A DNA stretch of 39,957 nucleotides from an uncultured Pseudomonadota bacterium (GTDB lineage: Bacteria; Desulfobacterota; Binatia; Binatales; Binataceae), in contig CALAOW010000129.1 in the NCBI GenBank assembly GCA_937889395.1, forward strand, positions 1-39,957, in the 5' to 3' direction. The notes below the pieces were generated by a model. It was not told where the DNA came from, searched no databases, and saw nothing but the letters and a program-made list of their open reading frames with translations. The translations under genes and the position numbers were made by a program. This document shows positions 15,840 to 24,059 of the stretch, in pieces. The first letter of the stretch is position 1. The number at the start of each line of letters is the position of its first letter.

Positions 15840-16961
15840 ATGCCCTCAAGTGAGCCGAGTCCGAATCGCCCACGAATCGAGCGATTGTGGCAGCGGGATC
15901 TTCCCGCTCCATTTCTTCCAATTTGGTTCGGGCTCGCGGCGGCGGCGGGATTCTACCGAGCCGGCGTGGCCGCACGGCATCTGTACTGGCGGATGATGAA
16001 ACGGCGGGCGCCGGTGATGACGGTGAGCGTGGGCAATCTGACGGTCGGCGGAAACGGCAAGACGCCGTTCACGTTGTTTCTCGCCAAGCGCTTGCAGAGC
16101 CACGGGCTGCGCGTCGGAATCGTGAGCCGGGGCTACCAACGCGCGCGATCCAAAGCACGCGCCGAACTGGTGGCTGACGGCGGCAAGCTGAAAATCTCAC
16201 CGGAAGATGCGGGCGACGAACCGGCGATGATGGCGAAGTCGTTCACCGGTCCGATTGCGGTTGCGCGCCGGCGTATCGACGGCGTCGAGCTGCTAAGCAA
16301 GCTCGGTCCGCTCGACGCGGTGATCCTGGACGACGGCTTTCAGCACGTGCGCTTGAATCGCGACGCGGATCTGGTGCTGGTGAGCAATGAGCGCGGCTTC
16401 GGCAACGGCTGGATGATCCCGGCCGGACCGATGCGCGAGCCGATCCGCGCGGTCAGCCGCGCAGACGCGATCGTGGTGATGAACTTCGGAACCGGCGCGT
16501 CGGCAATTCGACCGTCGCAGATGAAGAAACTAACCGCGCGCAAAATACTTCACGCGTCGGTGCGGCCGCGCGCGTTGCTGGTCACCGAGGATGGGGTGTG
16601 GCGCGAAACTCCGCTGGGACTGGGCGGACGACGCGTGCTGGCGGTAAGCGGTCTGGCGGATTCAAGCGGGTTCTACGCGATGCTGCGCGAACTCGACGCG
16701 GACCTGGTCGGCGTCTTCGACTATCCGGACCATCACGCCTACACGCTCGCCGACTGGCAGGCTATGGTGAATGCGATGCGCGACACCGACCTGGTCGTCA
16801 CGACCGAGAAGGACCTGGTCAAGCTGGAGCGGTTTCCGTTCCCGCGCGATTCGCTATACGCTCTCAGGCTTGAAGTAACGATGGACGCGGCCGATGCGCG
16901 CGCGCTCGACGAGTTGATACTGGGCCGCATGAGCGCAGCAGCGACGGCGGCGGATGCATAG
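15840..16961 (+). CDS. lpxK: Tetraacyldisaccharide 4'-kinase LpxK
   Basis: Phosphorylates the 4' position of the lipid A disaccharide at the inner membrane. 373 residues. An N-terminal hydrophobic segment (PIWFGLAAAAGFYRAGVAA) is followed by the P-loop VSVGNLTVGGNGKTPFT, SRGYQR, DAGDEPAMMA, the catalytic ILDDGFQHVRLNRD, GNGWMIPAGPMREP and VFDYPDHHAYTLAD. The ATG follows the waaA stop by three bases. The LpxK, Trm112, kinase order downstream is typical for gammaproteobacteria-like and delta-like clusters. Confidence 0.95.
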   Translation: MPSSEPSPNRPRIERLWQRDLPAPFLPIWFGLAAAAGFYRAGVAARHLYWRMMKRRAPVMTVSVGNLTVGGNGKTPFTLFLAKRLQSHGLRVGIVSRGYQRARSKARAELVADGGKLKISPEDAGDEPAMMAKSFTGPIAVARRRIDGVELLSKLGPLDAVILDDGFQHVRLNRDADLVLVSNERGFGNGWMIPAGPMREPIRAVSRADAIVVMNFGTGASAIRPSQMKKLTARKILHASVRPRALLVTEDGVWRETPLGLGGRRVLAVSGLADSSGFYAMLRELDADLVGVFDYPDHHAYTLADWQAMVNAMRDTDLVVTTEKDLVKLERFPFPRDSLYALRLEVTMDAADARALDELILGRMSAAATAADA

Positions 16962-16994
16962 AAGACGAAAGAAAATGCCTGGAGGATTTCCGCG

Positions 16995-17165
16995 ATGGCG
17001 CTGAGTCAGGAATTGCTCGACATCCTGGCGTGCCCGAAATGCAAGGGCGACCTGCATCTCAACGAGAAGCAGGACGGCCTGGTCTGCAGCGCTTGCAGAC
17101 TCGAGTATCCGGTGCGCGATGACATTCCAATCATGCTGATCGAGGAAGCCAAACCGATCGCGTGA
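16995..17165 (+). CDS. Trm112-like zinc-ribbon small protein
   Basis: A 56-residue protein with ATG at 16995 and GGAGG nine bases upstream. Two Cys pairs, ACPKCKGDL and VCSACRLEYPV, form the zinc ribbon. The end, DDIPIMLIEEA, is the Trm112/YcaR family signature. Family members partner with methyltransferases in eukaryotes and archaea. In bacteria the small stand-alone form often follows lpxK and has no firm role. Its TGA overlaps the next gene's GTG by four bases (GTGA), implying coupling. Confidence 0.9.
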   Translation: MALSQELLDILACPKCKGDLHLNEKQDGLVCSACRLEYPVRDDIPIMLIEEAKPIA

Positions 17166-18043
17166 CCTCGCCGCGGCGCGCGGCCAGCCTGCTTTCCGCG
17201 AAGAAAACGATCGATTCCCCGCGCGCCCGCCGTGTTCGCGTTGTGGCTTCGAAGCGGGAGCGACAGCCGAAGACCGGACATGAGCCAGGCACCCCAAGCA
17301 TGAGACCGCCTTCGCAAATGAAGTTGCGCTCCGATCCGAACTTTGCGGCGTTCAGGATCGGACGCCGGGAGCTGGTGATTCATCGCGATATCGCCTCTCA
17401 CGGCGCGGAGATCGTGCAAAAGCTCGGCGAACTGGCGTCCGCATCGGAAGCGGGCGCGGGAAATCGCCGGAGCGCATTTCGGCTGAACCTCGCGGGCGGC
17501 CTCGAGCTGTTCGCGCGCCGGGGCCGTCGCGGCGGAATGATCGGATCGATCCTCAGCGACGTTTACGTGGGCATCGCGCCGCGCCCGTTGAATGAACTCG
17601 CGGTGACGGTTGAAGCGATCAGGCGCGGAATTCCAGCGGCGGAGCCGATGGGCGCAATGATCGAATGGATCGGTCCCGCTCTCTATCGAGGATTTTTTCT
17701 GACTCGTGCGGTGCGCGGGATGACGCTGTGGGAGTTCCTGAAGACCGACGACGATCCGCTCGTGCGCAGCCACGTTCTCGGGCAGGCGCGCGCGGCGATC
17801 GACACGATGCAGAACAAGGGGCTCTTTCACGCCGATCTGAATCTGCACAACCTGCTGGTGACACAAACGCGCGAGAGTTTCACCGTGATTATTATCGATC
17901 TGGACAAGGCGCGGCTCTTCGATGCGCCGTTGTCGGCTGCGATGCGCCGGGCGAACGCGGCGCGCCTGATGCGGTCAGCGCGCAAGCTCGATCCGTCCGG
18001 GCAATTTCTCGACGCAGCCGCGCTCGCGATTCTGCAGGGGTGA
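17162..18043 (+). CDS. Kdo/WaaP-family lipopolysaccharide kinase (KdkA-like)
   Basis: Predicted kinase of the LPS inner core, cytoplasmic face. 293 residues from a GTG overlapping trm112; an ATG at 17300 would drop 46 poorly conserved basic residues. A protein-kinase-like fold of the Kdo/WaaP family (PF06293) is indicated by the catalytic loop GLFHADLNLHNLLV (Asp225) and the metal-binding IIIDLDKARLF. The glycine-rich loop is degenerate (RRGRRGGMIGS). Its position directly after waaA-lpxK suits phosphorylation of Kdo (KdkA role) or of core heptose. A second family member lies at 24751-25635. It ends the lipid A operon and is followed by the repeat island. Confidence 0.8.
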   Translation: MTSPRRAASLLSAKKTIDSPRARRVRVVASKRERQPKTGHEPGTPSMRPPSQMKLRSDPNFAAFRIGRRELVIHRDIASHGAEIVQKLGELASASEAGAGNRRSAFRLNLAGGLELFARRGRRGGMIGSILSDVYVGIAPRPLNELAVTVEAIRRGIPAAEPMGAMIEWIGPALYRGFFLTRAVRGMTLWEFLKTDDDPLVRSHVLGQARAAIDTMQNKGLFHADLNLHNLLVTQTRESFTVIIIDLDKARLFDAPLSAAMRRANAARLMRSARKLDPSGQFLDAAALAILQG

Positions 18044-18055
18044 CCGCGCGCGACA

Positions 18056-18153
18056 GAAGAATCACCTGCGCGGTGGGCGGCAGGGGCTGCGGCCCCTGCA
18101 CCCGCAGCGACAAGACGCGAAAATCTGCGCAGCGCATCTTTTCGCGACTATGC
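18056..18153 (+). repeat. 98-bp dispersed repeat, copy A
   Basis: Matches 26776-26873 in direct orientation with only about five differences. Contains the palindrome CAGGGGC-TGCG-GCCCCTG (18081-18098) and an imperfect hairpin around AAAATCTGCGCAGCGCATCTTTT. No coding potential recognised. Confidence 0.85.
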
Positions 18154-18179
18154 GACGGCAGAGCCGCGGGCGCACGGTG

Positions 18180-18237
18180 TCTTAATAATGGCCTCCCGTG
18201 CCAACGGGTCTTAATACTGGCCAGCCGTGCCAACGGC
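18180..18237 (+). repeat. 29-bp tandem repeat, two units
   Basis: Two adjoining units, each with TCTTAATA, then a variable part, then CCGTGCCAACGG, at 18180-18208 and 18209-18237. The unit ends (CCGTTGGCACGG on the other strand) are themselves near-palindromic. Confidence 0.65.
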
Positions 18238-18272
18238 CAGGGGTGAGCCCTGCACCCAATGTTAAGACAAAA

Positions 18273-18296
18273 ATGCGGGCTTCGCCCTGTTAGAAG
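18273..18296 (+). repeat. 24-bp inverted repeat, left copy
   Basis: Starts ATGCGGGCTTCGCCC and ends TGTTAGAAG, with a GGGC-TTC-GCCC mini-hairpin inside. An exact reverse complement lies at 18514-18537. The two enclose 217 bases without a gene and without an obvious target-site duplication. Confidence 0.8.
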
Positions 18297-18447
18297 TATG
18301 AGTGAGGAGAGGAGCGCGCCGCATGAAATCTGCCGACGCTCGTTGCGCGGCGGGAAAGCGGCGCGATTATGGGGAGATCGCGGCAGGGCCGCGAAGACTT
18401 GGCCTGTTGTTTCCGCGCGCATCGGTCTTCACGGGATCAGATCCGGG

Positions 18448-18482
18448 GTCCCTCGGCTCCGGCAGCCTTCGCTCGGGATGAC
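18448..18482 (-). repeat. Dispersed repeat GTCATCCCGAGCGAAG...CCGAGGGAC, copy 2
   Basis: Reverse-strand copy of the element at 1316-1340, sharing both arms but with about ten extra central bases. It lies inside the repeat island. Confidence 0.55.
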
Positions 18483-18513
18483 ACAAAAGAAGCGCGGCCT
18501 TCCCCCCTACCCC

Positions 18514-18537
18514 CTTCTAACAGGGCGAAGCCCGCAT
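18514..18537 (-). repeat. 24-bp inverted repeat, right copy
   Basis: Perfect reverse complement of 18273-18296. Confidence 0.8.
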
Positions 18538-18554
18538 CTTCTCCTGACTCAGGT

Positions 18555-18572
18555 GCAGGGGCTGGCCCCTGC
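18555..18572. repeat. GC-rich palindrome GCAGGGGC-TG-GCCCCTGC
   Basis: 8-bp arms with a two-base centre. It is related to the palindrome in the 98-bp repeats (18081-18098 and 26801-26818). Confidence 0.65.
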
Positions 18573-18582
18573 CCAAGGAAGC

Positions 18583-18605
18583 GTGAAACCCACGGTGGGT
18601 TTCAC
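18583..18605 (-). terminator. Perfect 23-bp palindrome after ridA, possible terminator
   Basis: GTGAAACCCAC-G-GTGGGTTTCAC: 11-bp arms and a one-base centre. It lies 65 bases past the ridA stop on the minus strand. It lacks a T-run in either direction, so terminator function is uncertain. A near copy (GTGAAACCCGCGGTGGGTTT) occurs at 26719-26738, so it is also a dispersed repeat. Confidence 0.45.
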
Positions 18606-18669
18606 ATTCAATTAAGTTCTTCCCTTTGCTCTCCCGATCCGGGTGCAGGGGCGCGCGACGGGTGCGTGA

Positions 18670-19053
18670 CTACCAGCGTTTCAGCGCGATCGCGTCGATC
18701 TCGATTCGCGCGCCCAGCGGCAGCGCGGCCACCTGCACGGTCGAGCGGGCCGGATACGGCGGAACGAAATGCTCCCCGTACACGCGGTTGACGATTTTAA
18801 ACTCGGCGATATCGATCATGAAGATGGTGGTCTTGACTACATCGACGAAATCGAGGCCTGCGGCAGCAAGCACTTCGCCGAGGTTCTGGAGCACGCGCCG
18901 AGTCTCGAATTCGATCCCGCCTTCGACGAGAGCGCCCGACGCCGGGTCGAGACCGACCTGCCCGGAGCAGAAGACCAACCCGTGTTGCTCGACCGCCTGC
19001 GAATACGGACCGATCGCGGCCGGCGCTTGCCTGGTGTGAATGGAGGTTTTCAT
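18670..19053 (-). CDS. ridA: RidA family enamine/imine deaminase
   Basis: Hydrolyses reactive 2-aminoacrylate and related enamines made by PLP enzymes. 127 residues, full family length. Typical segments are PAAIGPYSQAVEQHGLVFCS, GQVGLDP, VVKTTIFMIDIAEF and the signature YPARSTVQVAALPLGARIEID, whose Arg contacts the substrate carboxylate. It lies 36 bases after relA/spoT in the same direction and is the last gene of the minus-strand operon. The spoT-ridA linkage is widespread among proteobacteria. Confidence 0.93.
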   Translation of the reverse strand: MKTSIHTRQAPAAIGPYSQAVEQHGLVFCSGQVGLDPASGALVEGGIEFETRRVLQNLGEVLAAAGLDFVDVVKTTIFMIDIAEFKIVNRVYGEHFVPPYPARSTVQVAALPLGARIEIDAIALKRW

Positions 19054-19089
19054 TTCAATATCCCGCGCAGTCGTTGCGCGCGCTCGAAA

Positions 19090-21303
19090 TCAATGGCGAT
19101 TGCCGTTTTGCTGGCCCAGGCGCGACACGCGCATGACGCCGTCGATCGCGCCGATCGAGTTCATCAGGTTGTTCAATTGACGGGCGCTGCTCACGCTGAC
19201 CTCGAAGACCGCCAGCGCGCGTCCGTCGGCGCCGTGAGTCTTCACTTCGGCGGTCGATATATTCACGCCCGCCGAGGCGATCGCCTTGGTCATCGCAGCG
19301 AGCAAGCCCGGCTGATCGGCGCATAGCACTTCGAGCCGAATCGGCCGCGGCGCTTCCTCGCCCTCCTTCCATACCACCGGCACGCGCCGATCCGGATCGG
19401 TGTTGAGCGCATGCGGGCATCCCGCGACGTGCACCGTGACGCCGCGTCCGCGCGTGATGAAGCCGGTGATCGCCTCGCCCGGGAGCGGATTGCAGCATCG
19501 CGCGAATCGCACCAGCATGTCGCCGACTCCAGAGACCACGACCGCACCGCTGGCGGATTTGCGCGCTTCCTTGGCGGCGCGCTCTCTTTGCGCGGGACCC
19601 AGCGGCGTCGGTAATTTCTCGGGACGATAGAGTTTCAGCTCGGCGGGCGTCAGCAGTTTCGCGAGCAACTGCGCAGCCGTGATTATTCCGTAGCCGACCG
19701 CGGCGAGCAGGCTTTCGACGTCGCGCTGCGAGAATTCCGCGAGAACTCCGTCGAGGCGCTTGCTCGATCTAAGCTGCGTGACGCTGAGCTTGACGGGTTC
19801 GAGCTCGCGATCGAGCAGCGATATTCCGAGATCGCGGGAGCGTTCTGCTTGTTGACTGCGCAGCCATTGACGGATGCGCGATTTCGCACGCGCGGTGGCT
19901 GCGTAGTTGGTCCAATCCTTGCCCGGCACCTGCTTTTCGGAGGTCAGCACCTCGACCGTATCGCCCGATCGAAGCCGGTAGCGCAGCGGCACCATGCGTC
20001 CGTTGACGCGCGCGCCGGCGAGATGGTTGCCGACCTGGGAGTGGATTCGGTAGGCGAAGTCGATCACGGTCGAGCCGAGCGGAAAATCGAAGACGTCGCC
20101 CTTGGGGGTGAAGACGAAAACTTCCTCGGGAAACAGATCGTCCTTGACGGTGGAGAGAAATTCCTGGGGGTCCTTGAGATTCTGCTGCCATTCGATCAGG
20201 CGCCGCAGCCATGCAAACCGCTCGGTGTCCTTGACCTCTTTGGAGTTGCCATCCTTGTAGCTCCAGTGCGCCGCGATTCCTTCCTCGGCCACCTTGTGCA
20301 TCTCGCGCGTACGAATCTGCACTTCCATCCGCTGGCCGCGCGGACCGATCACGGTGGTGTGCAGCGACTGATACATGTTGGCCTTGGGCAGCGCGATGTA
20401 ATCCTTGAAGCGGCCGGGGACCGGCTTCCAATTGGCGTGCACGACGCCGAGCGCCTCGTAACATTCGCGCAGCGTATTGACGATGATGCGGAACGCGACC
20501 AGGTCGTAGATTTCCTCGAAGCTGAGCCCCATCGCCTGCATCTTGGAGTGAATCGAAAAGAAATGTTTGGGGCGGCCGGTGACCTCAGCCGTGACCTCGC
20601 TGTCGGACAGGCGGCGCGACAGGATCTCGATGACGTTGGCGATGTACTCCTCGCGCTCTTTGCGTTTGGCCGCGACGAAGGTCTTCAGCGCCTGGTACGC
20701 AGTTGGATTCAGATAGCGAAACGCCAGGTCCTCGAGCTCCGACTTGAGCCAGTAGATTCCGAGGCGATGAGCGATCGGCGCGTAAATTTCCATCGTCTCG
20801 CGCGCGATCTCCTGCTGCTGGTCGGCGCTGAGATGGTCGAGCGTGCGCATATTGTGCAGACGGTCGGCGAGCTTGATCAGCACGACGCGGATGTCGTGGG
20901 CCATCGCGATGATCATCTTGCGGAAATTCTCGGCCTGCTTTTCCTCGCGGCTCTGGAACGTGATCTTCGAGACCTTGGTCACGCCGTCAACGAGCTGCGC
21001 GACCTCGGCGCCGAAATCCGTCTGCACCTCCGCGAGCGACGCCTCCGTATCCTCGACGACGTCGTGCAGCAAGCCGGTGACGATCGAAGGCACGTCGAGC
21101 TTGAGCTGCGCGATGATCATCGCGACGTTGAGAGGATGCGTAACGTAGGGCTCGCCCGATTCGCGCTTCTGATCGAGATGCATCCGCGCCGAGTAGTCGT
21201 ACGCGCGCCGGATCAGACCGATGTCGGCCTGTGGATTGTAGGTCTGCACCCGCCCGATGAGGCCGGCGAGTTGGTCGGGAGTGCTTTGCGCTAACTCTTC
21301 CAC
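19090..21303 (-). CDS. spoT: Bifunctional (p)ppGpp synthetase/hydrolase RelA/SpoT
   Basis: Makes and degrades the stringent-response alarmone. 737 residues with the full Rel architecture. An N-terminal HD hydrolase is intact (THPLNVAMI with His56; LLHDVVEDT with His80-Asp81; KLADRLHNMRTL). The synthetase domain has IYDLVAFRII and the RFKD motif (298-301), the RxKD form typical of bifunctional enzymes rather than the ExDD form of synthetase-only RelA. TGS follows (VFVFTPKGDVFDFPLGSTVIDF), then a zinc-finger-like CCNPLPG segment and a C-terminal ACT domain. The start ATG overlaps the gmk stop by 13 bases. rpoZ, often between gmk and spoT, is missing. Confidence 0.95.
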   Translation of the reverse strand: MEELAQSTPDQLAGLIGRVQTYNPQADIGLIRRAYDYSARMHLDQKRESGEPYVTHPLNVAMIIAQLKLDVPSIVTGLLHDVVEDTEASLAEVQTDFGAEVAQLVDGVTKVSKITFQSREEKQAENFRKMIIAMAHDIRVVLIKLADRLHNMRTLDHLSADQQQEIARETMEIYAPIAHRLGIYWLKSELEDLAFRYLNPTAYQALKTFVAAKRKEREEYIANVIEILSRRLSDSEVTAEVTGRPKHFFSIHSKMQAMGLSFEEIYDLVAFRIIVNTLRECYEALGVVHANWKPVPGRFKDYIALPKANMYQSLHTTVIGPRGQRMEVQIRTREMHKVAEEGIAAHWSYKDGNSKEVKDTERFAWLRRLIEWQQNLKDPQEFLSTVKDDLFPEEVFVFTPKGDVFDFPLGSTVIDFAYRIHSQVGNHLAGARVNGRMVPLRYRLRSGDTVEVLTSEKQVPGKDWTNYAATARAKSRIRQWLRSQQAERSRDLGISLLDRELEPVKLSVTQLRSSKRLDGVLAEFSQRDVESLLAAVGYGIITAAQLLAKLLTPAELKLYRPEKLPTPLGPAQRERAAKEARKSASGAVVVSGVGDMLVRFARCCNPLPGEAITGFITRGRGVTVHVAGCPHALNTDPDRRVPVVWKEGEEAPRPIRLEVLCADQPGLLAAMTKAIASAGVNISTAEVKTHGADGRALAVFEVSVSSARQLNNLMNSIGAIDGVMRVSRLGQQNGNRH

Positions 21304-21935
21304 GGCCCGAATTCGCCGCGCAGGCGGCCGACCTTGAGCCGCTCCGCGTTTACGATCGTTTCGAGCCGCGCGACGGATTCACGAAGCTGGGCGTTGACTA
21401 TCAGATAGTCGTATTCGGGATAGGCCTGGGCTTCGTCGCGCGCTTTGCGAAGCCGGTGCTGAATCTTCGATTCTTCCTCGGTGCCGCGGCCGCGCAGGCG
21501 CCCCTCGAGTTCGGCGAAGGTCGGTGGCAGAACAAAAATCGCGACCGCATCGCCGAGATACATTGCGCGAATCTGCCGCGCGCCCTGGATGTCGATGTCG
21601 AGCAGGATATCGCGGCCCGAAGCGATCGCGGCGTCCAGCGGCGCGCGCGGCGTGCCGTAGGAGGACTCGAACACACGCGCCCATTCGGCCAGTTCGCCGG
21701 ACGATTGCCTGCGTTTGAACTCTTCTTCGCTCACAAAGCTGTAATCGATTCCGTCCGCCTCGCCTGCTCGCGGCGCGCGCGTGGTCAAGGATACCGAAAA
21801 CTCCAGGCCCGCGATGGCCTTGAGCGACGCGCGCCAAATCGTGGTCTTGCCGGCCCCCGAAGGCGCCGAAAGGATGAAGATTATACCGCGTCTCGGCGGC
21901 AAAGAATCACGTGATTTCAACGGTATAGAAGCCAT
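21291..21935 (-). CDS. gmk: Guanylate kinase
   Basis: Phosphorylates GMP to GDP in nucleotide metabolism. 214 residues. The P-loop reads IFILSAPSGAGKTTIWRA. GMP-binding segments are SLTTRAPRAGEADGIDY and YGTPRAPLDAAI, with DILLDIDIQGARQIR and the lid RLRGRGTEEESKIQHRL. Located between yicC and spoT, a conserved arrangement; the spoT start lies inside its 3' end. No strong ribosome site could be singled out. Confidence 0.96.
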   Translation of the reverse strand: MASIPLKSRDSLPPRRGIIFILSAPSGAGKTTIWRASLKAIAGLEFSVSLTTRAPRAGEADGIDYSFVSEEEFKRRQSSGELAEWARVFESSYGTPRAPLDAAIASGRDILLDIDIQGARQIRAMYLGDAVAIFVLPPTFAELEGRLRGRGTEEESKIQHRLRKARDEAQAYPEYDYLIVNAQLRESVARLETIVNAERLKVGRLRGEFGPWKS

Positions 21936-21966
21936 TAACCGGGTGCAAAGGCCCCTTTACTATATC

Positions 21967-22842
21967 CTATTCGAGGTTCTGGACCTGCTCGCGCATCTTT
22001 TCCGCTTCCGCCTTTACTTCAACGGTTACTTGAGAAAGGGCCGCGTTCTGCGACTTCGAACCCATCGTATTTACTTCGCGGTTGATTTCCTGGAGCAGAA
22101 ATTCAATCGACTTCCCGACCTGGCCCTTGCGCTTGAGCAGCGCCTTGAGGCCGTCGAGATGCGTGCGCAGACGCGTGATCTCTTCGCTGATATCGCCGTG
22201 CTGCGAGGCGGACGACGCCTCCTCATAGAGACGTTTCTCGTTGACCGGCAAGTCTGCCAGGAGTTCGCGAATCCGCTTGTGAAAATTGTCCATTATTTCC
22301 GTGCGCGTCTGCTCGGCCAGCCGTTCAATTTTCGGGACCGCCGCTTCGATATTGCGAACCCGCGCGGCAAAATCGTTGTGCAGACTGCGGCCTTCGCGCA
22401 CCCGCTCGGCATCCAGCGCTTTCAACGCGCGAACCAAAGCCTTGTGGCCAAGCCTGAATGCCGCGGCCGAGTCGTGCTCCTCCTCGACGACGTGAAAGAT
22501 TTCAGGCCGGTTGAGGATCGATCCAATGTCCGGATTGCCGTTGAGATGAAGCTGCTTGCCGAGACGACGCAGCTCGGCGACGTACAAATTCGCCAGCCGG
22601 TCGTTCACCTCGAGCCGCACCGGCGGAGGTTTCAGCGCAACCGACTTGATAAAAATTTCGACCCGCCCGCGGGCCACGACATTTTGTACGGTTTTGCGAA
22701 TCTCGGCCTCATGCTCGCCCCATCCGCGCGGTACCGCCAGCTTGAGTTCGAAAAATCGCTGGTTCAGCGCGCGCACTTCGGCAATCACGCGAGTGCCGCC
22801 CTGCTCAGCGATAGCCCTGCCGAAGCCGGTCATACTTTTCAT
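21967..22842 (-). CDS. yicC: YicC family endoribonuclease
   Basis: Member of the YicC family, described as an endoribonuclease in E. coli. 291 residues from ATG at 22842, where the conserved N-terminus MKSMTGFGRA begins. The YicC_N domain includes RALNQRFFELKLAVP and the C-terminal DUF1732 domain includes LLQEINREVNTMGSKSQNA, the conserved acidic signature. Its ATG overlaps the TGA of the glycosyltransferase gene upstream by four bases. A longer frame to 22890 would overlap that gene by 52 bases and is rejected. gmk follows after 31 bases. Confidence 0.94.
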   Translation of the reverse strand: MKSMTGFGRAIAEQGGTRVIAEVRALNQRFFELKLAVPRGWGEHEAEIRKTVQNVVARGRVEIFIKSVALKPPPVRLEVNDRLANLYVAELRRLGKQLHLNGNPDIGSILNRPEIFHVVEEEHDSAAAFRLGHKALVRALKALDAERVREGRSLHNDFAARVRNIEAAVPKIERLAEQTRTEIMDNFHKRIRELLADLPVNEKRLYEEASSASQHGDISEEITRLRTHLDGLKALLKRKGQVGKSIEFLLQEINREVNTMGSKSQNAALSQVTVEVKAEAEKMREQVQNLE

Positions 22843-24059
22843 TTGACTCGGTCCTTTTCTTTCCCTTCTTCCTGCGTTTTTCTCACACACGCGCGATAGA
22901 GCACGAGTGTCCGCGCGGCCATCGTCGCCATCGAATAATTTTTCACGACGCGCGCCCGCGCCGCCGTGCCCATCTGCGATCTCAGCGCGGGCGATTGCGC
23001 CATCCGGCCGATCGCCGACGCAATTGCTTCAGGACGCGCCGGCGGCACGATGATTCCGGTGCGCTCATCTTCAACCACTTCGCGGAGGCCGCCAACGTCG
23101 CTCGCGATTACTGGGAGCGCGCTTGCCATGGCTTCCAGAGCGGCCACGCCGAGCCCTTCTTTCAGCGACGGCATCGCGAAGACCTCCGACGCCCACAGGA
23201 GTTCGCGCGGGTCGTCGATTCTGCCCAGCAGCTTGACGCTTTCAGCGCATCCCAGTTGCGCGATTGCGCGTTCGAGTTCTCCGCGAAGCGATCCCTGACC
23301 CGCGATGAAGCATTTCAGCTTGACGGACGATGCGGTCAGCGCGAGCTGCGCGATCGCTTCGATGAGATAGCGATGGCCCTTGCGCGGCTCGAGTGCGCCA
23401 ACCGCAGAAATCACGAACTCGCCATCGGATATCCCGAGCGCGCCGCGGGCATGGGCGCGTTGCGGAGGAGTGGGCGGGCGGAAGCGGTCGCAATCCACGC
23501 CGCTGGGAACGACGGTAGTACGCTGGCGATCGACGCCCGCGGCCGCGAGCGAATCGGCAACGCCGCCGGAGATCGCGACCACGCCATCGACCGCGCGATT
23601 GTACAGGTACGGCGCGAAGACGCGGTTGGGCCTGTAGTCCATCCGCCGCGTAACGAGCAGCGCAGGCGCGAAGCCGCGCGCAAACGGCGCCATCGAATGC
23701 GCGCGCGAGGTGTGGAAATGAACGACGTCATAGCGTTCACGTTTGAGAATCGCGCGCATCCGGATGCCGGCCGCCAGGTCGACAGCGTTACGGATGCGCA
23801 GCGCATGGCATCTTATACCCGCGGCGACAGCCCGCTCCCAGAGCCGTCCCGCGGGATCGCAAATCAACTCCGCGCGATGACCGGCGGCGGTCAGGGCAAT
23901 CGTCAAGCCAAGCACCTGCGTCTCGCCCCCGGCGAAGCCGAGTTCGGGATCGACGCCGGCGATGCTCAGCGCCGGGGCGTCAACCGTGTCGCTATTGGGA
24001 TGCACTTGGATGGCGTCGTCATGTTGAACTGTCTGCGTCATCTTACAGTTCGCTCGCAT
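22839..24059 (-). CDS. GT4-family glycosyltransferase
   Basis: Predicted retaining glycosyltransferase adding a sugar to the LPS core, cytoplasmic side. 406 residues from ATG at 24059. GT-B fold: acceptor half with GGETQVLGLTIALTAAGHR and VVHFHTSRAHSMAP, a linker VVPSGVDCDRF, and donor half with VGALEPRKGHRYLIEAI, LGRIDDPRELLWASEVF and the EX7E motif in SLKEGLGVAALEAMASALPV. The ATG overlaps the upstream GT2 stop by one base (TGATG), so the earlier in-frame starts within that gene are not used. The acceptor and sugar are not predictable from sequence alone. Confidence 0.88.
   Translation of the reverse strand: MRANCKMTQTVQHDDAIQVHPNSDTVDAPALSIAGVDPELGFAGGETQVLGLTIALTAAGHRAELICDPAGRLWERAVAAGIRCHALRIRNAVDLAAGIRMRAILKRERYDVVHFHTSRAHSMAPFARGFAPALLVTRRMDYRPNRVFAPYLYNRAVDGVVAISGGVADSLAAAGVDRQRTTVVPSGVDCDRFRPPTPPQRAHARGALGISDGEFVISAVGALEPRKGHRYLIEAIAQLALTASSVKLKCFIAGQGSLRGELERAIAQLGCAESVKLLGRIDDPRELLWASEVFAMPSLKEGLGVAALEAMASALPVIASDVGGLREVVEDERTGIIVPPARPEAIASAIGRMAQSPALRSQMGTAARARVVKNYSMATMAARTLVLYRACVRKTQEEGKEKDRVK

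Larger units (their letters stand above)
18044..18669. repeat. Gene-free repeat island
   Basis: 626 bases between the LPS kinase and ridA genes with no credible protein gene. It contains, in order: copy A of a 98-bp repeat, a 29-bp tandem repeat, a 24-bp sequence present twice in inverted orientation, an inverted copy of the GTCATCCCGAGCG element, a GCAGGGGC-TG-GCCCCTGC palindrome and a perfect 11+1+11 palindrome. GGTGCAGGGGC-type words recur through it. The palindromes may end transcription of the two converging operons. Confidence 0.8.

Noticed and set aside
18180-18237. Possible CRISPR repeats
   Set aside because: Only two adjoining 29-bp units with no spacers between them.
18259-18615. 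118-codon plus-strand frame in the repeat island
   Set aside because: Made entirely of the dispersed repeats and palindromes; no protein-like segment.
19849-21294. 481-codon plus-strand frame
   Set aside because: Antisense to spoT, whose full domain set is clear.
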